A stretch of 15,960 nucleotides of DNA from JBEKYH01 sp049511115. GTDB taxonomy: Bacteria > Planctomycetota > Phycisphaerae > Tepidisphaerales > Tepidisphaeraceae. Position 1 is the stretch's first letter. Each line of letters begins with the position of its first letter. The stretch lies in NCBI GenBank assembly GCA_049511115.1, contig JBEKYH010000051.1:1-15960 (forward strand), read 5' to 3'. The translations under genes and the position numbers were made by a program. The notes beneath the pieces were generated by a model, which did not search any database, had not been told where the DNA came from, and worked only from the letters and a program-made list of their open reading frames with translations. Positions 1 to 7,227 of the stretch are shown here, piece by piece.

Positions 1-1689
1 CTGCTGGTCCGCAATGCGGTCAACATCTACGAGTGGGATGAATGGCAGGACGATATCACGGGGTTCCTCACGCGCTCGATGCACGGCCGGCTGAGGTTCT
101 CCGAACTTCTCACACAACACAATGAGAGCCGCTACCTGATCGCGCGGCTGGATTTCATAGCCTTGGGCCGTCTCTTTCACGGCGATGCTCGCGCGGCGAT
201 GGCGGTCAGCTACGTCTTCGCCTGCCTTGCCTGCTTCCTCGTGTATCGACTATCGCTTACAACAATCCCCGGCGATTGTCGTCGATTTTGTCTCCTGGCG
301 CTGGCCAGTTTGCTCATTTTCAGCCCGGTTCAATCCGAGGCCTGGCTGTCGGGAATCACCCATACATTCTTCTTTCCTGTTGTTTTTGCGATGGTGGCAA
401 TGCTGACGGTGCGTTCGGGCCTCAAACTCTGGCTTCGATTCATCATTGCCGCCTTCCTTTGCCTGCTGTCGGAATACTCCTACGCCAATGGCATATTGAC
501 TTTCGGCATGGTGCTGCCCGTTCTACTAATCGAATGCCGAGGATGGCGCGAGGCAATTATTACGGGCGGCGCGTGGGTAGCGCTAACGGTCGCTGCGATC
601 GGCATGTACCTGCACGGCTACGAAAAGCCGAGCTATCACCCCAGCATGTACCTGCCTCTATCGCATCCGGGGCCGGCCGCGATTTATTTCCTGGCCTTTT
701 TGGGTTCACCGCTCGGCTCGCAGCCGCTTCCAATGGCCACTTTGCTGGGCGGGGTGGCGTTGGCGCTGTTTTTCGCCGCTTGCGCCCACATTCTTTTGTT
801 CATGCGCACGGTGCCGATTGTTCGTGATGCTGCTCCCTGGGCCATGCTTGGCGCGTATGCGCTGGGAAGCGACGCTTTTTGCACTGCCGGACGCCTGGGA
901 TTTGGCGTCGAGCAGGCGCTGGCGTCACGATACACGGTATTTTCCATCTACCTGACTATTGCGGTTCTGTTTCTCGGCGCCATCTGCCTTGAGGATATTC
1001 TTGCCCACCACCGTCGCTTTGCCATCGCCGCCGTCGTGAGTGCGTGCGCCATCATCGTGGGCCTGGTTGCGCTCGACGTCCGCAATTTTATTCATGGGGC
1101 CACGCAGATATCGGATGCTCGCGCCCTGCGCCTGCGAGCCAAGTCCGCTGCCGACTGGGTCAAAATCTTCAAGGACGACGCCGCATTGTCGATCGTCTGG
1201 GCCGACCCCAACATGGTCGCGCTGCGGGCGCGGCGGTTGAATAATCTGGGCCTGTATCGACCCCCATTGATTTCCAGCCCCGACATTCGGGCCCTGACGG
1301 TTGCCGGTCGAAGTGGCGCGGCCGGCTGTTGCGAATGGCTTACCGACAAAGGACCTGAAGGCATTTCTTTGGGCGGCTGGGCGATCCTTCCCCGTCGCGG
1401 ACGACCCGCCGATGCGGTTATCCTGTGCAGCCGAAGCGCCGACGACCGCGAAACGGCCTTCGCCATGGCCCCGGTGGGAATCTCGCGGCCCGACGTGCGC
1501 AAGGTGAAGGGCCGTAGCTTCGAATTCTGCGGCTGGAGCCGATCACTCACGGTGACGCAAATACCGCTCGGCACGATTTCCATCACCGCCTATGCGTTTG
1601 ACGCCGAGCGCGGCACGGCTATCCGGCTTGTCGCGCTCATTCCGACGACCATTTCGCTCCGCACCGGCTCAGCCGCGGTCACGCCATGA
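1..1689 (+). CDS. Polytopic membrane protein, 5'-truncated, possible GT-C-like glycosyltransferase
   Basis: The frame is open from base 1, so the gene starts before the window; the first ATG in view (79) is probably internal because 26 plausible residues precede it. About ten hydrophobic segments cover residues 65-360 (counted from base 1), followed by a soluble tail of roughly 200 residues. Before the first visible membrane segment lie an acidic EWDEW motif (11-15) and HNESR (40-44). An acidic motif in the first extracytoplasmic loop is typical of GT-C membrane glycosyltransferases, so a role in moving sugars from lipid carriers is possible, but no family is certain. The tail ends in a beta-rich stretch (a WAILPRRGRPADAV segment) that the next gene lacks. 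The stop overlaps the next start by ATGA, implying translational coupling. The shared layout with the downstream gene suggests paralogy. That this is a membrane protein is clear; its function is unknown. Confidence 0.8.
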   Translation: MLVRNAVNIYEWDEWQDDITGFLTRSMHGRLRFSELLTQHNESRYLIARLDFIALGRLFHGDARAAMAVSYVFACLACFLVYRLSLTTIPGDCRRFCLLALASLLIFSPVQSEAWLSGITHTFFFPVVFAMVAMLTVRSGLKLWLRFIIAAFLCLLSEYSYANGILTFGMVLPVLLIECRGWREAIITGGAWVALTVAAIGMYLHGYEKPSYHPSMYLPLSHPGPAAIYFLAFLGSPLGSQPLPMATLLGGVALALFFAACAHILLFMRTVPIVRDAAPWAMLGAYALGSDAFCTAGRLGFGVEQALASRYTVFSIYLTIAVLFLGAICLEDILAHHRRFAIAAVVSACAIIVGLVALDVRNFIHGATQISDARALRLRAKSAADWVKIFKDDAALSIVWADPNMVALRARRLNNLGLYRPPLISSPDIRALTVAGRSGAAGCCEWLTDKGPEGISLGGWAILPRRGRPADAVILCSRSADDRETAFAMAPVGISRPDVRKVKGRSFEFCGWSRSLTVTQIPLGTISITAYAFDAERGTAIRLVALIPTTISLRTGSAAVTP

Positions 1690-3107
1690 AAGGTAAGACC
1701 ATGGCGCTAGCCGCATTGAAGAGATTCATGTCGCCACTGGTGTTTGCGGTCGTCAGCGCATTCCTGGTGTGGCGGCTGTTCCATCTCATCGACTACTTTT
1801 CCGTGAATCTTCCCATCTGGGACCAGTTCAGCTTTTACTTTCTGCTTTCCAGTTCGGCCAACAAATGGTACGCCCACGCGGCCCAGCAGAGCTGGTGGGG
1901 ATTATTCGACCGGCAGTTTGGGCCGCACCGGTTGGGGGTGGGGCTGGTGGTTTCCAAATATCTTTCGCGCCTGACGCACTGGAATTTCCGCGCCGAGACG
2001 TTCCTCATCGGGACGCTCGTCTCCGGGGCCATGGTCGTCGCCGCGGCAGTTAAACGCCGACTCTTTGGACCCATTGCCTGGCACGACGCGGCAATTCCCT
2101 TGATCATGCTGACCGCCGGCCAATACGACATCTGGGCCGGGACGCCTGATTCCTCGCACGGGGCCTTTCCGCTTTTTTTCGTCATGCTCTACTGCCTGGC
2201 CTGGACGATGCGTTGGCGGCCGGCGCGATACGGGCTGGTCCTGATTATCAATTTCCTGGCCATATTCACGGGATTTGGCCTGTTTCTGGGATGCGTCACG
2301 ATCCTGGTCTTTACGATTCGCCTCGCCCGAGCGCTGGTCCTGCGACGTTGGAACGAGACGCTTGGCTCCCTGGGAATGCTGGCGATTGCCATCGCATCCA
2401 TGGGCTTGTTCTTTTTCCGGTACACGCTCAATTCAGCTAATCCGACCTTCCGATTTCCCGACCCCAATTGGCCGCTCTATCCGCACTATATGGCCATCGC
2501 GCTTGCCCGCGCCGGCGGATTCGTGGGAAAGAGCCGGTCGGGCCGGCACATCGCCGACATCATCGGGTGGATGCTCCTTATCGCTTGCGTCGCCGCTGTG
2601 CTGGTGCATTGGCGACGGGCCGCGAGCCAGGATGACCCCAAGTGGCCGCGCAGTCTGGTCATCCTCGCGCTGCTCACCTTCACGCTTTTCTTCGCCGCGG
2701 ATATGGTCGTTGGCCGCATCAGCATGGGACGGGAAATGATCGAATCCTCCCGCTATGTGCCGCTGATGATGCCGGGACTCGTCGGGCTCTACTTCGCCGC
2801 CTTAGCAATAGAACGTTCGGCTCCAAGAGTCGCGGCTGTGGGCGCCGTGCTGATATTGGCCTGCTATTCCGGCATGAGGGTAAAATCGGATGACCTGCAC
2901 GCCATGAGCCTGACAACCGCCGGAAAAATCACCTGGGTGGAGACTTATCTCAAGACCGGACAACTGGACGCGGCGGCGCGCGCCTCAGCAGCGGTGGATC
3001 CGCAATTCACCATCCATCCGGCGCCTGCCGAGGCGAAAGTGCCGGCAAAACTGAGGTTTCTCAGGGATAATAAATTGAGTTTCTTTTACACCAATCGCCC
3101 GCAGTAG
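1686..3107 (+). CDS. Polytopic membrane protein, paralogue of the upstream gene
   Basis: A 473-residue protein with about ten predicted membrane helices: one at 14-35, then the rest between 104 and 395, ending in a short soluble tail. The loop after helix 1 carries IWDQF (44-48) and FGPHR (78-82), in the same order as EWDEW and HNESR in the upstream protein. The tails also share an amphipathic stretch ending in a similar LRDNKLSFFY / LNNLGLYRPP segment. I infer a diverged tandem duplication, with the same possible GT-C-like role. The ATG at 1686 overlaps the upstream stop. A second in-frame ATG at 1701 has AAAGG (1689-1693) seven bases before it and may be the real start, giving 468 residues. 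The gene is convergent with the surface-protein gene downstream. No characterised family is recognised with confidence. Confidence 0.82.
   Translation: MKGKTMALAALKRFMSPLVFAVVSAFLVWRLFHLIDYFSVNLPIWDQFSFYFLLSSSANKWYAHAAQQSWWGLFDRQFGPHRLGVGLVVSKYLSRLTHWNFRAETFLIGTLVSGAMVVAAAVKRRLFGPIAWHDAAIPLIMLTAGQYDIWAGTPDSSHGAFPLFFVMLYCLAWTMRWRPARYGLVLIINFLAIFTGFGLFLGCVTILVFTIRLARALVLRRWNETLGSLGMLAIAIASMGLFFFRYTLNSANPTFRFPDPNWPLYPHYMAIALARAGGFVGKSRSGRHIADIIGWMLLIACVAAVLVHWRRAASQDDPKWPRSLVILALLTFTLFFAADMVVGRISMGREMIESSRYVPLMMPGLVGLYFAALAIERSAPRVAAVGAVLILACYSGMRVKSDDLHAMSLTTAGKITWVETYLKTGQLDAAARASAAVDPQFTIHPAPAEAKVPAKLRFLRDNKLSFFYTNRPQ
1689..1693 (+). promoter_or_regulatory. Candidate ribosome binding site for an alternative start at 1701
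   Basis: AAAGG lies seven bases before the in-frame ATG at 1701. The ATG at 1686 would depend on coupling to the upstream stop. The site therefore makes the start of this gene ambiguous by five codons. Confidence 0.35.
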
Positions 3108-3210
3108 GCGTAGATCCAAGCGTGAGTCGGATGCCCATTAGGTTCCGCGCCAAGCTCTTATCCAAAAAACGATCAAAAGCAGGGCGCGCTTCAGCACGGC
3201 TATCTGCGCG

Positions 3211-3299
3211 ATTGAATCGATTCGTCGCAGAGGCGTGGTAAACCACGCCCTACGCGTATGCGCGCGGAGCAGTCCGCGCAAAAGGAGTCGCGATTCAAT
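3211..3299. repeat. Composite palindromic element with two hairpins inside a 9-bp inverted repeat
   Basis: This element fills much of the 221-base gap between the convergent genes ending at 3107 and 3329. The outer arms are ATTGAATCG (3211-3219) and CGATTCAAT (3291-3299). Inside are two perfect hairpins: GGCGTGG-TAAA-CCACGCC (3232-3249) and GCGCGGA-GCAG-TCCGCGC (3262-3279). Neither is followed by a T run on either strand, so a simple intrinsic terminator is not evident. The form resembles the REP-like palindromes that are scattered in many bacterial genomes. Nothing else is visible in this gap. Confidence 0.6.
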
Positions 3300-3328
3300 G
3301 AGAAGTTGTATATGTCGACGCGCGAGAA

Positions 3329-5323
3329 TCACCCGTCGGTGACATTCGAACCGTTTCCGCTGTAGATATTGTTGAGAATGGTGAACGTGGAATCGGAACT
3401 GGAGGATTGACCTGGGCCGTGATTGTCGTCGATGCCGATGCTCAGGTCGGTGAAGGTGTTTTCCTGTGCAGTTGTCGTGCCGCCGATGGTGGCGCTGGCA
3501 CTGGGGCCTTCGCCGAAGATTCCCTGGTTGCTGCCGTCATCGCTGAAGGTATTGCCGGTGATATCCGCCGTGGCTGAAGTGCCTGACAGGATGCCGTACA
3601 CGCCAACGCCGACGGAATTGCCGGTGAATGTGTTTCCGTCAACGGTGATCGTGCCGGCGCCGATGAAGATGCCAAAGCCGGTGTTGTTGAGGAACATGCT
3701 GTTGGAAACGGTGGACGTCCCGACGAAATTGCTTCCATAGAATTCGATTCCATTAAACCCGTCGGCGACGGAAGGGAACGTGCCGTTGCTGGAAAACGGG
3801 TCAGGATTAAACGTCGCCACGACGTTGTCCTGTATCAATGCTCCGTCGCCGTCGATGTTATCGCTGAAGTCGCTGTGCTTGATGTTCATCGTCGGCGTGT
3901 TGTACGCGATCAAGCCGCTGTTGGTGTTGGAATCGAAGGCGTCCTTATTGATCTTGGCCGTCGAACTGCCCGAAACCAGGAGTCCCACTCCGCCCTGGGG
4001 GGAACTGATAATCGCGCTCGGGTCGGCGCCGTTGCCGTTGAACGTGTCGTTGGCCAGCGTCGCGTCCACGGTGTCCTGGAGCCACATTCCTTCACCGGCG
4101 ACGGAATCGTCGAAATGGCAAAACTGGGCGTTGAGCGTGCTGCGGGTGCTGGAAAGATTGGTGGCCCCAGCCAGCAGGCCGTAGCCGTAGGTTCCGTCCG
4201 TGCTCACGCCGCGCAGGACGACGCTGGATGCCTGCACGATGAATCCGCGGCCGATGCTGTTCGGGTTCGTGCTGCTGGGGTCCATGTTGAGATCGTAAAA
4301 CGAGATGTTCGTGGATCGGTTCACGAACATGGCGTCGCCGTTTGGCGCGTCGAGGTGCGTTGCTTCCTGGCCCGCGCCGACGAAAGTGAGGTTGCTCTGC
4401 TGGATGACCAGGGCATTTTCGGGATAGTTCCCCGGCGCGATGCGGATGATGTCGCCGCTGTTCGATAGCTGCACGGCTTGATTCAAAGTGCCCACCGGAG
4501 AATTCACGGTTCCGGTGTTGGAATCCGAAGCGCCGGCCTGCACGAAGATCGAATTGGCCTCGTTGAAAAAACCGGCGAGTGGAATGGTCTTGGCGGTTCC
4601 CTTGGCGTATTGCACGTCGGAAACGCCGTCGTAATTGGTGTCGAAAGTCCAGGTTCCGTTCAGGTATATGCCCAAAGCCGGCTGCGTGTCGCCGGTGATA
4701 TCGGCGACGATGGGAATGTCGCCGGTCGCGCCGCCATATTGGTAGGTGGCGTCCACTTTGCCGTCGGCGTCGTAGCTGATCTCCCAAGTCCCGTCGTTGT
4801 AGATGACCAGATCATCCTTGCCATCGCCGTTGAAATCACCGAGCAGGGGGATATCGCCGGGGCTGCCGCCGAAGGTGACCTTCTGGCTCACCACGCCGTC
4901 GCGATTGTCGCAGATTTTCCAGACGCCGTTTTTGGGGTCATACGTCACCAGGTCGGCCACGCCGTTGCCGGTCATATCGCCGGCCAAGGCGATGGATTTG
5001 GCGTTGCCGAACTGCACCGTCTGATCAACGACGCCGTTGGCGTTGTTGCTGATAAACCAGGCGCCGGCGCGGTAATCGGCAAGGCCAGTGATGGTGTTTC
5101 CCGCGAACGGGCCGGTCACAAGCTGATCGCCGCCCTGGCCGAATTTAAATGAATCGCTGGTCCCGCCGTTGTCGTTGTAATCCAGTTTGACCACGCCGCT
5201 CTTGGGATTCCAGACGCCAAGGTCGGTCGGGAGCGCGCTCAGCAATCGTCGCGGCTCCAACGCCTCGGCGACGCAGCTGGGGATTTGCGTCTTACCTGAG
5301 CCGCATAGGGGCGACTTTCGCAT
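3329..5323 (-). CDS. LEPR-xLL surface protein with integrin-like repeats and a right-handed parallel beta-helix
   Basis: A 664-residue exported or cell-surface protein. LEPRRLLS (22-29) is the N-terminal hallmark of large exported planctomycete proteins. Residues about 34-255 hold five repeats of roughly 45 residues, each with a W-x5-N/D-x-x-G core followed by an FG or YG turn; several carry a calcium-loop-like DxxGDGxxD stretch, as in FG-GAP/VCBS domains (for example GDFNGDGKDD at 162-171). From about 258 to the end the sequence is N-, G- and S-rich with a GNYPENALVI segment and many NxFxxN turns, typical of pectate-lyase-like beta-helices (DUF1565/PbH1). No catalytic residues can be assigned, and no C-terminal sorting signal is seen. 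I chose ATG 5323 because GGAG lies six bases upstream and it places LEPR near residue 22; a longer reading to 5392 adds 23 unlikely residues. Polysaccharide binding or a structural role is inference. Confidence 0.88.
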   Translation of the reverse strand: MRKSPLCGSGKTQIPSCVAEALEPRRLLSALPTDLGVWNPKSGVVKLDYNDNGGTSDSFKFGQGGDQLVTGPFAGNTITGLADYRAGAWFISNNANGVVDQTVQFGNAKSIALAGDMTGNGVADLVTYDPKNGVWKICDNRDGVVSQKVTFGGSPGDIPLLGDFNGDGKDDLVIYNDGTWEISYDADGKVDATYQYGGATGDIPIVADITGDTQPALGIYLNGTWTFDTNYDGVSDVQYAKGTAKTIPLAGFFNEANSIFVQAGASDSNTGTVNSPVGTLNQAVQLSNSGDIIRIAPGNYPENALVIQQSNLTFVGAGQEATHLDAPNGDAMFVNRSTNISFYDLNMDPSSTNPNSIGRGFIVQASSVVLRGVSTDGTYGYGLLAGATNLSSTRSTLNAQFCHFDDSVAGEGMWLQDTVDATLANDTFNGNGADPSAIISSPQGGVGLLVSGSSTAKINKDAFDSNTNSGLIAYNTPTMNIKHSDFSDNIDGDGALIQDNVVATFNPDPFSSNGTFPSVADGFNGIEFYGSNFVGTSTVSNSMFLNNTGFGIFIGAGTITVDGNTFTGNSVGVGVYGILSGTSATADITGNTFSDDGSNQGIFGEGPSASATIGGTTTAQENTFTDLSIGIDDNHGPGQSSSSDSTFTILNNIYSGNGSNVTDG

Positions 5324-5329
5324 GAAGAA

Positions 5330-5333
5330 CTCC
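5330..5333 (-). promoter_or_regulatory. Ribosome binding site of the LEPR-xLL gene
   Basis: On the minus strand GGAG sits six bases before the ATG at 5323. This is what supports the shorter start over the in-frame codon at 5392. Confidence 0.6.
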
Positions 5334-5410
5334 AATCGGCGTTGCTCCTCGCCCCACCCTATCATCGACCAGTCGGCCACGTCTATTTGCACGAACGCGA
5401 ACAGCGGGAT

Positions 5411-5540
5411 TCAAAAAAGAGAGATGAACGCTGAGGCGCGGAGGCGCAGAGGTAGGAAAGACGAGGAAATCCAAATTCAAATTTGGAATCTGAATTCTCC
5501 GACTTTTCTTCCTCAGCGGGTCCGCGCCTCAGCGATCATT
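5411..5540 (-). terminator. Repeat-derived inverted repeat plus T tract, candidate terminator of msrQ
   Basis: Two 38-base arms (5423-5460 and 5503-5540) match at 31 of 38 positions, including a perfect 14-base core CGCTGAGGCGCGGA / TCCGCGCCTCAGCG (5429-5442, 5521-5534). An inner palindrome, CCAAATT-CA-AATTTGG, lies at 5471-5486. Read on the minus strand, the stem is followed by TCTCTTTTTT (T6 at 5418-5413), as in an intrinsic terminator. The right arm overlaps the last codons and TGA stop of msrQ. A related element lies at 15819-15942, also with the A/T tract on its left side, so this is a copy of a dispersed repeat family. The rest of the msrQ to LEPR gap (5324-5410) holds the leader of the surface-protein gene; I see no clear promoter there. 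Confidence 0.6.
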
Positions 5541-6155
5541 CTTTCCTCCGCTCACCAAAAGGACCGACGGCTTTTTCTTTACCAGCCCCGCCAGGATGCG
5601 ATATCCCAGCAACACCGCGAGCACGGCCGCGAACGCCAATGGTTGCCGCACGTCCTTCTTCACCGTCAGGTAAAAGTGGATGACGCCGGCGATGGACGCC
5701 TCGTAGACCAGCCGATGCAATTGCTTCCATTTCGCGGCGCCCATGCGCTTGATGGCCCCATTGGTTGACGTCAGCGCCAGCGGCGTCAGCGCCAACAAGG
5801 CGAGCATGCCGATGAAAATGAACGGCTTGTGGAACGTATCCCAGATGACGCCGGCCACGCTGAAGGATTTGTCGAACGTGAAATAAATCGAGAAATGGAG
5901 GCCCGCGTAAAAGTAGGCGAACAGCCCGAGCATGCGCCGGAAATGGCTGAATCCGTTCCAGCCGGTGAGCTTGCGGGCCGGCGTGATGCTCAGGGTAAGC
6001 AGCAGAAAAATCAACGTCAGTTTGCCGGTGGTGTGCTCGGCGGAATTGATCGGGTCCGGCCCGAGCTGATTGCTATACGCATCCCAGCCCAGCAGGGCCG
6101 CGGGCGCCGCGCTATTGATCAACACAAGAAATTTGGCAAAGGCTGGGTCTTTCAA
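5529..6155 (-). CDS. msrQ: MsrQ, heme-binding membrane subunit of the MsrPQ methionine sulfoxide reductase
   Basis: A 208-residue inner-membrane b-type cytochrome (YedZ family, ferric-reductase-like domain) that passes electrons from the respiratory quinone pool or a flavin donor to periplasmic MsrP. About six hydrophobic segments are visible. Conserved histidines occur in GLHFSIY (H87), QLHRL (H147) and VIHFY (H160), matching the heme-ligand histidines of the family; LGPDPI, EHTTG and the TLSITPAR segment also fit. The length is close to E. coli MsrQ (211). The start is TTG at 6155, 30 bases after msrP, with no clear Shine-Dalgarno sequence; it gives an N-terminus of the family's usual length. 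The frame is the same as msrP, with the msrP TAG ten codons upstream. The stop lies inside a dispersed repeat arm. Confidence 0.93.
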   Translation of the reverse strand: MKDPAFAKFLVLINSAAPAALLGWDAYSNQLGPDPINSAEHTTGKLTLIFLLLTLSITPARKLTGWNGFSHFRRMLGLFAYFYAGLHFSIYFTFDKSFSVAGVIWDTFHKPFIFIGMLALLALTPLALTSTNGAIKRMGAAKWKQLHRLVYEASIAGVIHFYLTVKKDVRQPLAFAAVLAVLLGYRILAGLVKKKPSVLLVSGGKNDR

Positions 6156-6185
6156 GGGACTTGTGGGATTGGTCGCGGTTGGGAG

Positions 6186-7175
6186 CTAAAAGTTCACGTC
6201 CAAATCCATGCCGGAATACAGGTGGCCCACCTGATCGGTATACCCATTGAACATCAGCGTGGGGCGCTCGGTCAATTCGCCGATGCGGCGCTCGGTCTTC
6301 TGGCTCCAGCGCGGATGGTCATGGTTGGGGTTTACATTGGCGTAAAATCCGTATTCGTCCGGCGCCGCTAAGTTCCAGGTCGTCGGCGGCTGCTTGTCCA
6401 CGAGGTCGATCTTCACGATCGACTTGATTCCCTTGAAGCCATATTTCCACGGCGTCACGAGCCGGATGGGCGCACCGTCCTGGGGCGGAAGCTGTTTGCC
6501 ATACAGGCCGCTTGCCAGCATCGCCAATGGGTGCATGGCCTCGTCGATTCTCAGACCCTCGACGTAGGGCCAGTTCAACACCGCCTCCAATTGGCCGGGA
6601 AACCGGCTCGGATCGAGCAACGTTGTAAATGCCACATATTTGGCGCTGGCCAGCGGCTGCACGCGATCGAGCAGTTTTGACAGCGAAAATCCGTCCCACG
6701 GCACCACCATCGACCATCCCTCGACGCAGCGCATGCGGTAGACGCGCTCCTCCGCCGGGGCGATGTTCAACAGATCGTCCAGGTCAAATGTTTTCGGATT
6801 GCTGACCAGGCCGTCTACCCGCACCGTCCACGGCCGGCTGCTAAATCCTTGCGCCGCCGCGGCGACGGATTCCTTGTCGGTCGAGAATTCATAGAAATTG
6901 TTGTAGTGGGTGATGTCCTGGTATGAATTCTTAGGCTCATCGGTGGTGAACCCGTTGGCGGCATCCGTCGGGCTTGGCGGCGCTATGTAAATGTTCGCTG
7001 GGGGTTTGGCCGCGATGGATTCCTTCGGCGGCGCGGTGAGCTTCTGATAGGCCCACGCGGTAGCCCCCACGGTCGCGACGGCAATCGCCCCCTTCATAAA
7101 CAGCCGCCGATTGAGGTATACCGCCTCATCAGTAACTTCATTCGGCTGAACATCGTTTGGGTTCTTGATGGACAT
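6186..7175 (-). CDS. msrP: MsrP, periplasmic molybdopterin methionine sulfoxide reductase catalytic subunit
   Basis: A 329-residue enzyme of the sulfite oxidase family that reduces methionine sulfoxide in envelope proteins using an Mo-molybdopterin cofactor. NRRLFMK (22-28) followed by a hydrophobic stretch to about residue 42 is a twin-arginine (Tat) signal, as expected for a protein that folds with its cofactor before export. Family motifs are strongly kept: HYNNFYEF (90-97), YRMRCVEGWSMVVPW with the molybdenum-ligand Cys150, VEGLRIDEAMHPL, GAPIRLVTPWKYGFKGIKSI and the C-terminal YSGMDLDVNF. The length matches E. coli MsrP (334). ATG 7175 is preceded at six bases by a G-rich AAGGGGGG (7189-7182), a good ribosome site. 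It lies 52 bases after the CBS protein gene and 30 before msrQ, so it probably belongs to the same transcript. Confidence 0.95.
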   Translation of the reverse strand: MSIKNPNDVQPNEVTDEAVYLNRRLFMKGAIAVATVGATAWAYQKLTAPPKESIAAKPPANIYIAPPSPTDAANGFTTDEPKNSYQDITHYNNFYEFSTDKESVAAAAQGFSSRPWTVRVDGLVSNPKTFDLDDLLNIAPAEERVYRMRCVEGWSMVVPWDGFSLSKLLDRVQPLASAKYVAFTTLLDPSRFPGQLEAVLNWPYVEGLRIDEAMHPLAMLASGLYGKQLPPQDGAPIRLVTPWKYGFKGIKSIVKIDLVDKQPPTTWNLAAPDEYGFYANVNPNHDHPRWSQKTERRIGELTERPTLMFNGYTDQVGHLYSGMDLDVNF

Positions 7176-7227
7176 GATTGGCCCCCCTTAATAACTTCAA
7201 AGGCCCCCCATCTTATTCCCGACGATT

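Noticed and set aside
3780..5152. Long open frames on the + strand opposite the LEPR-xLL gene (up to 224 codons)
   Set aside because: They are mirror frames of a repetitive, GC-biased coding sequence and show low-complexity, non-family protein text.
6153..7175. A true MsrP-MsrQ fusion protein
   Set aside because: A TAG separates them and the expected topology (periplasmic MsrP end, cytoplasmic MsrQ start) argues against a fusion; kept only as a start-site question.
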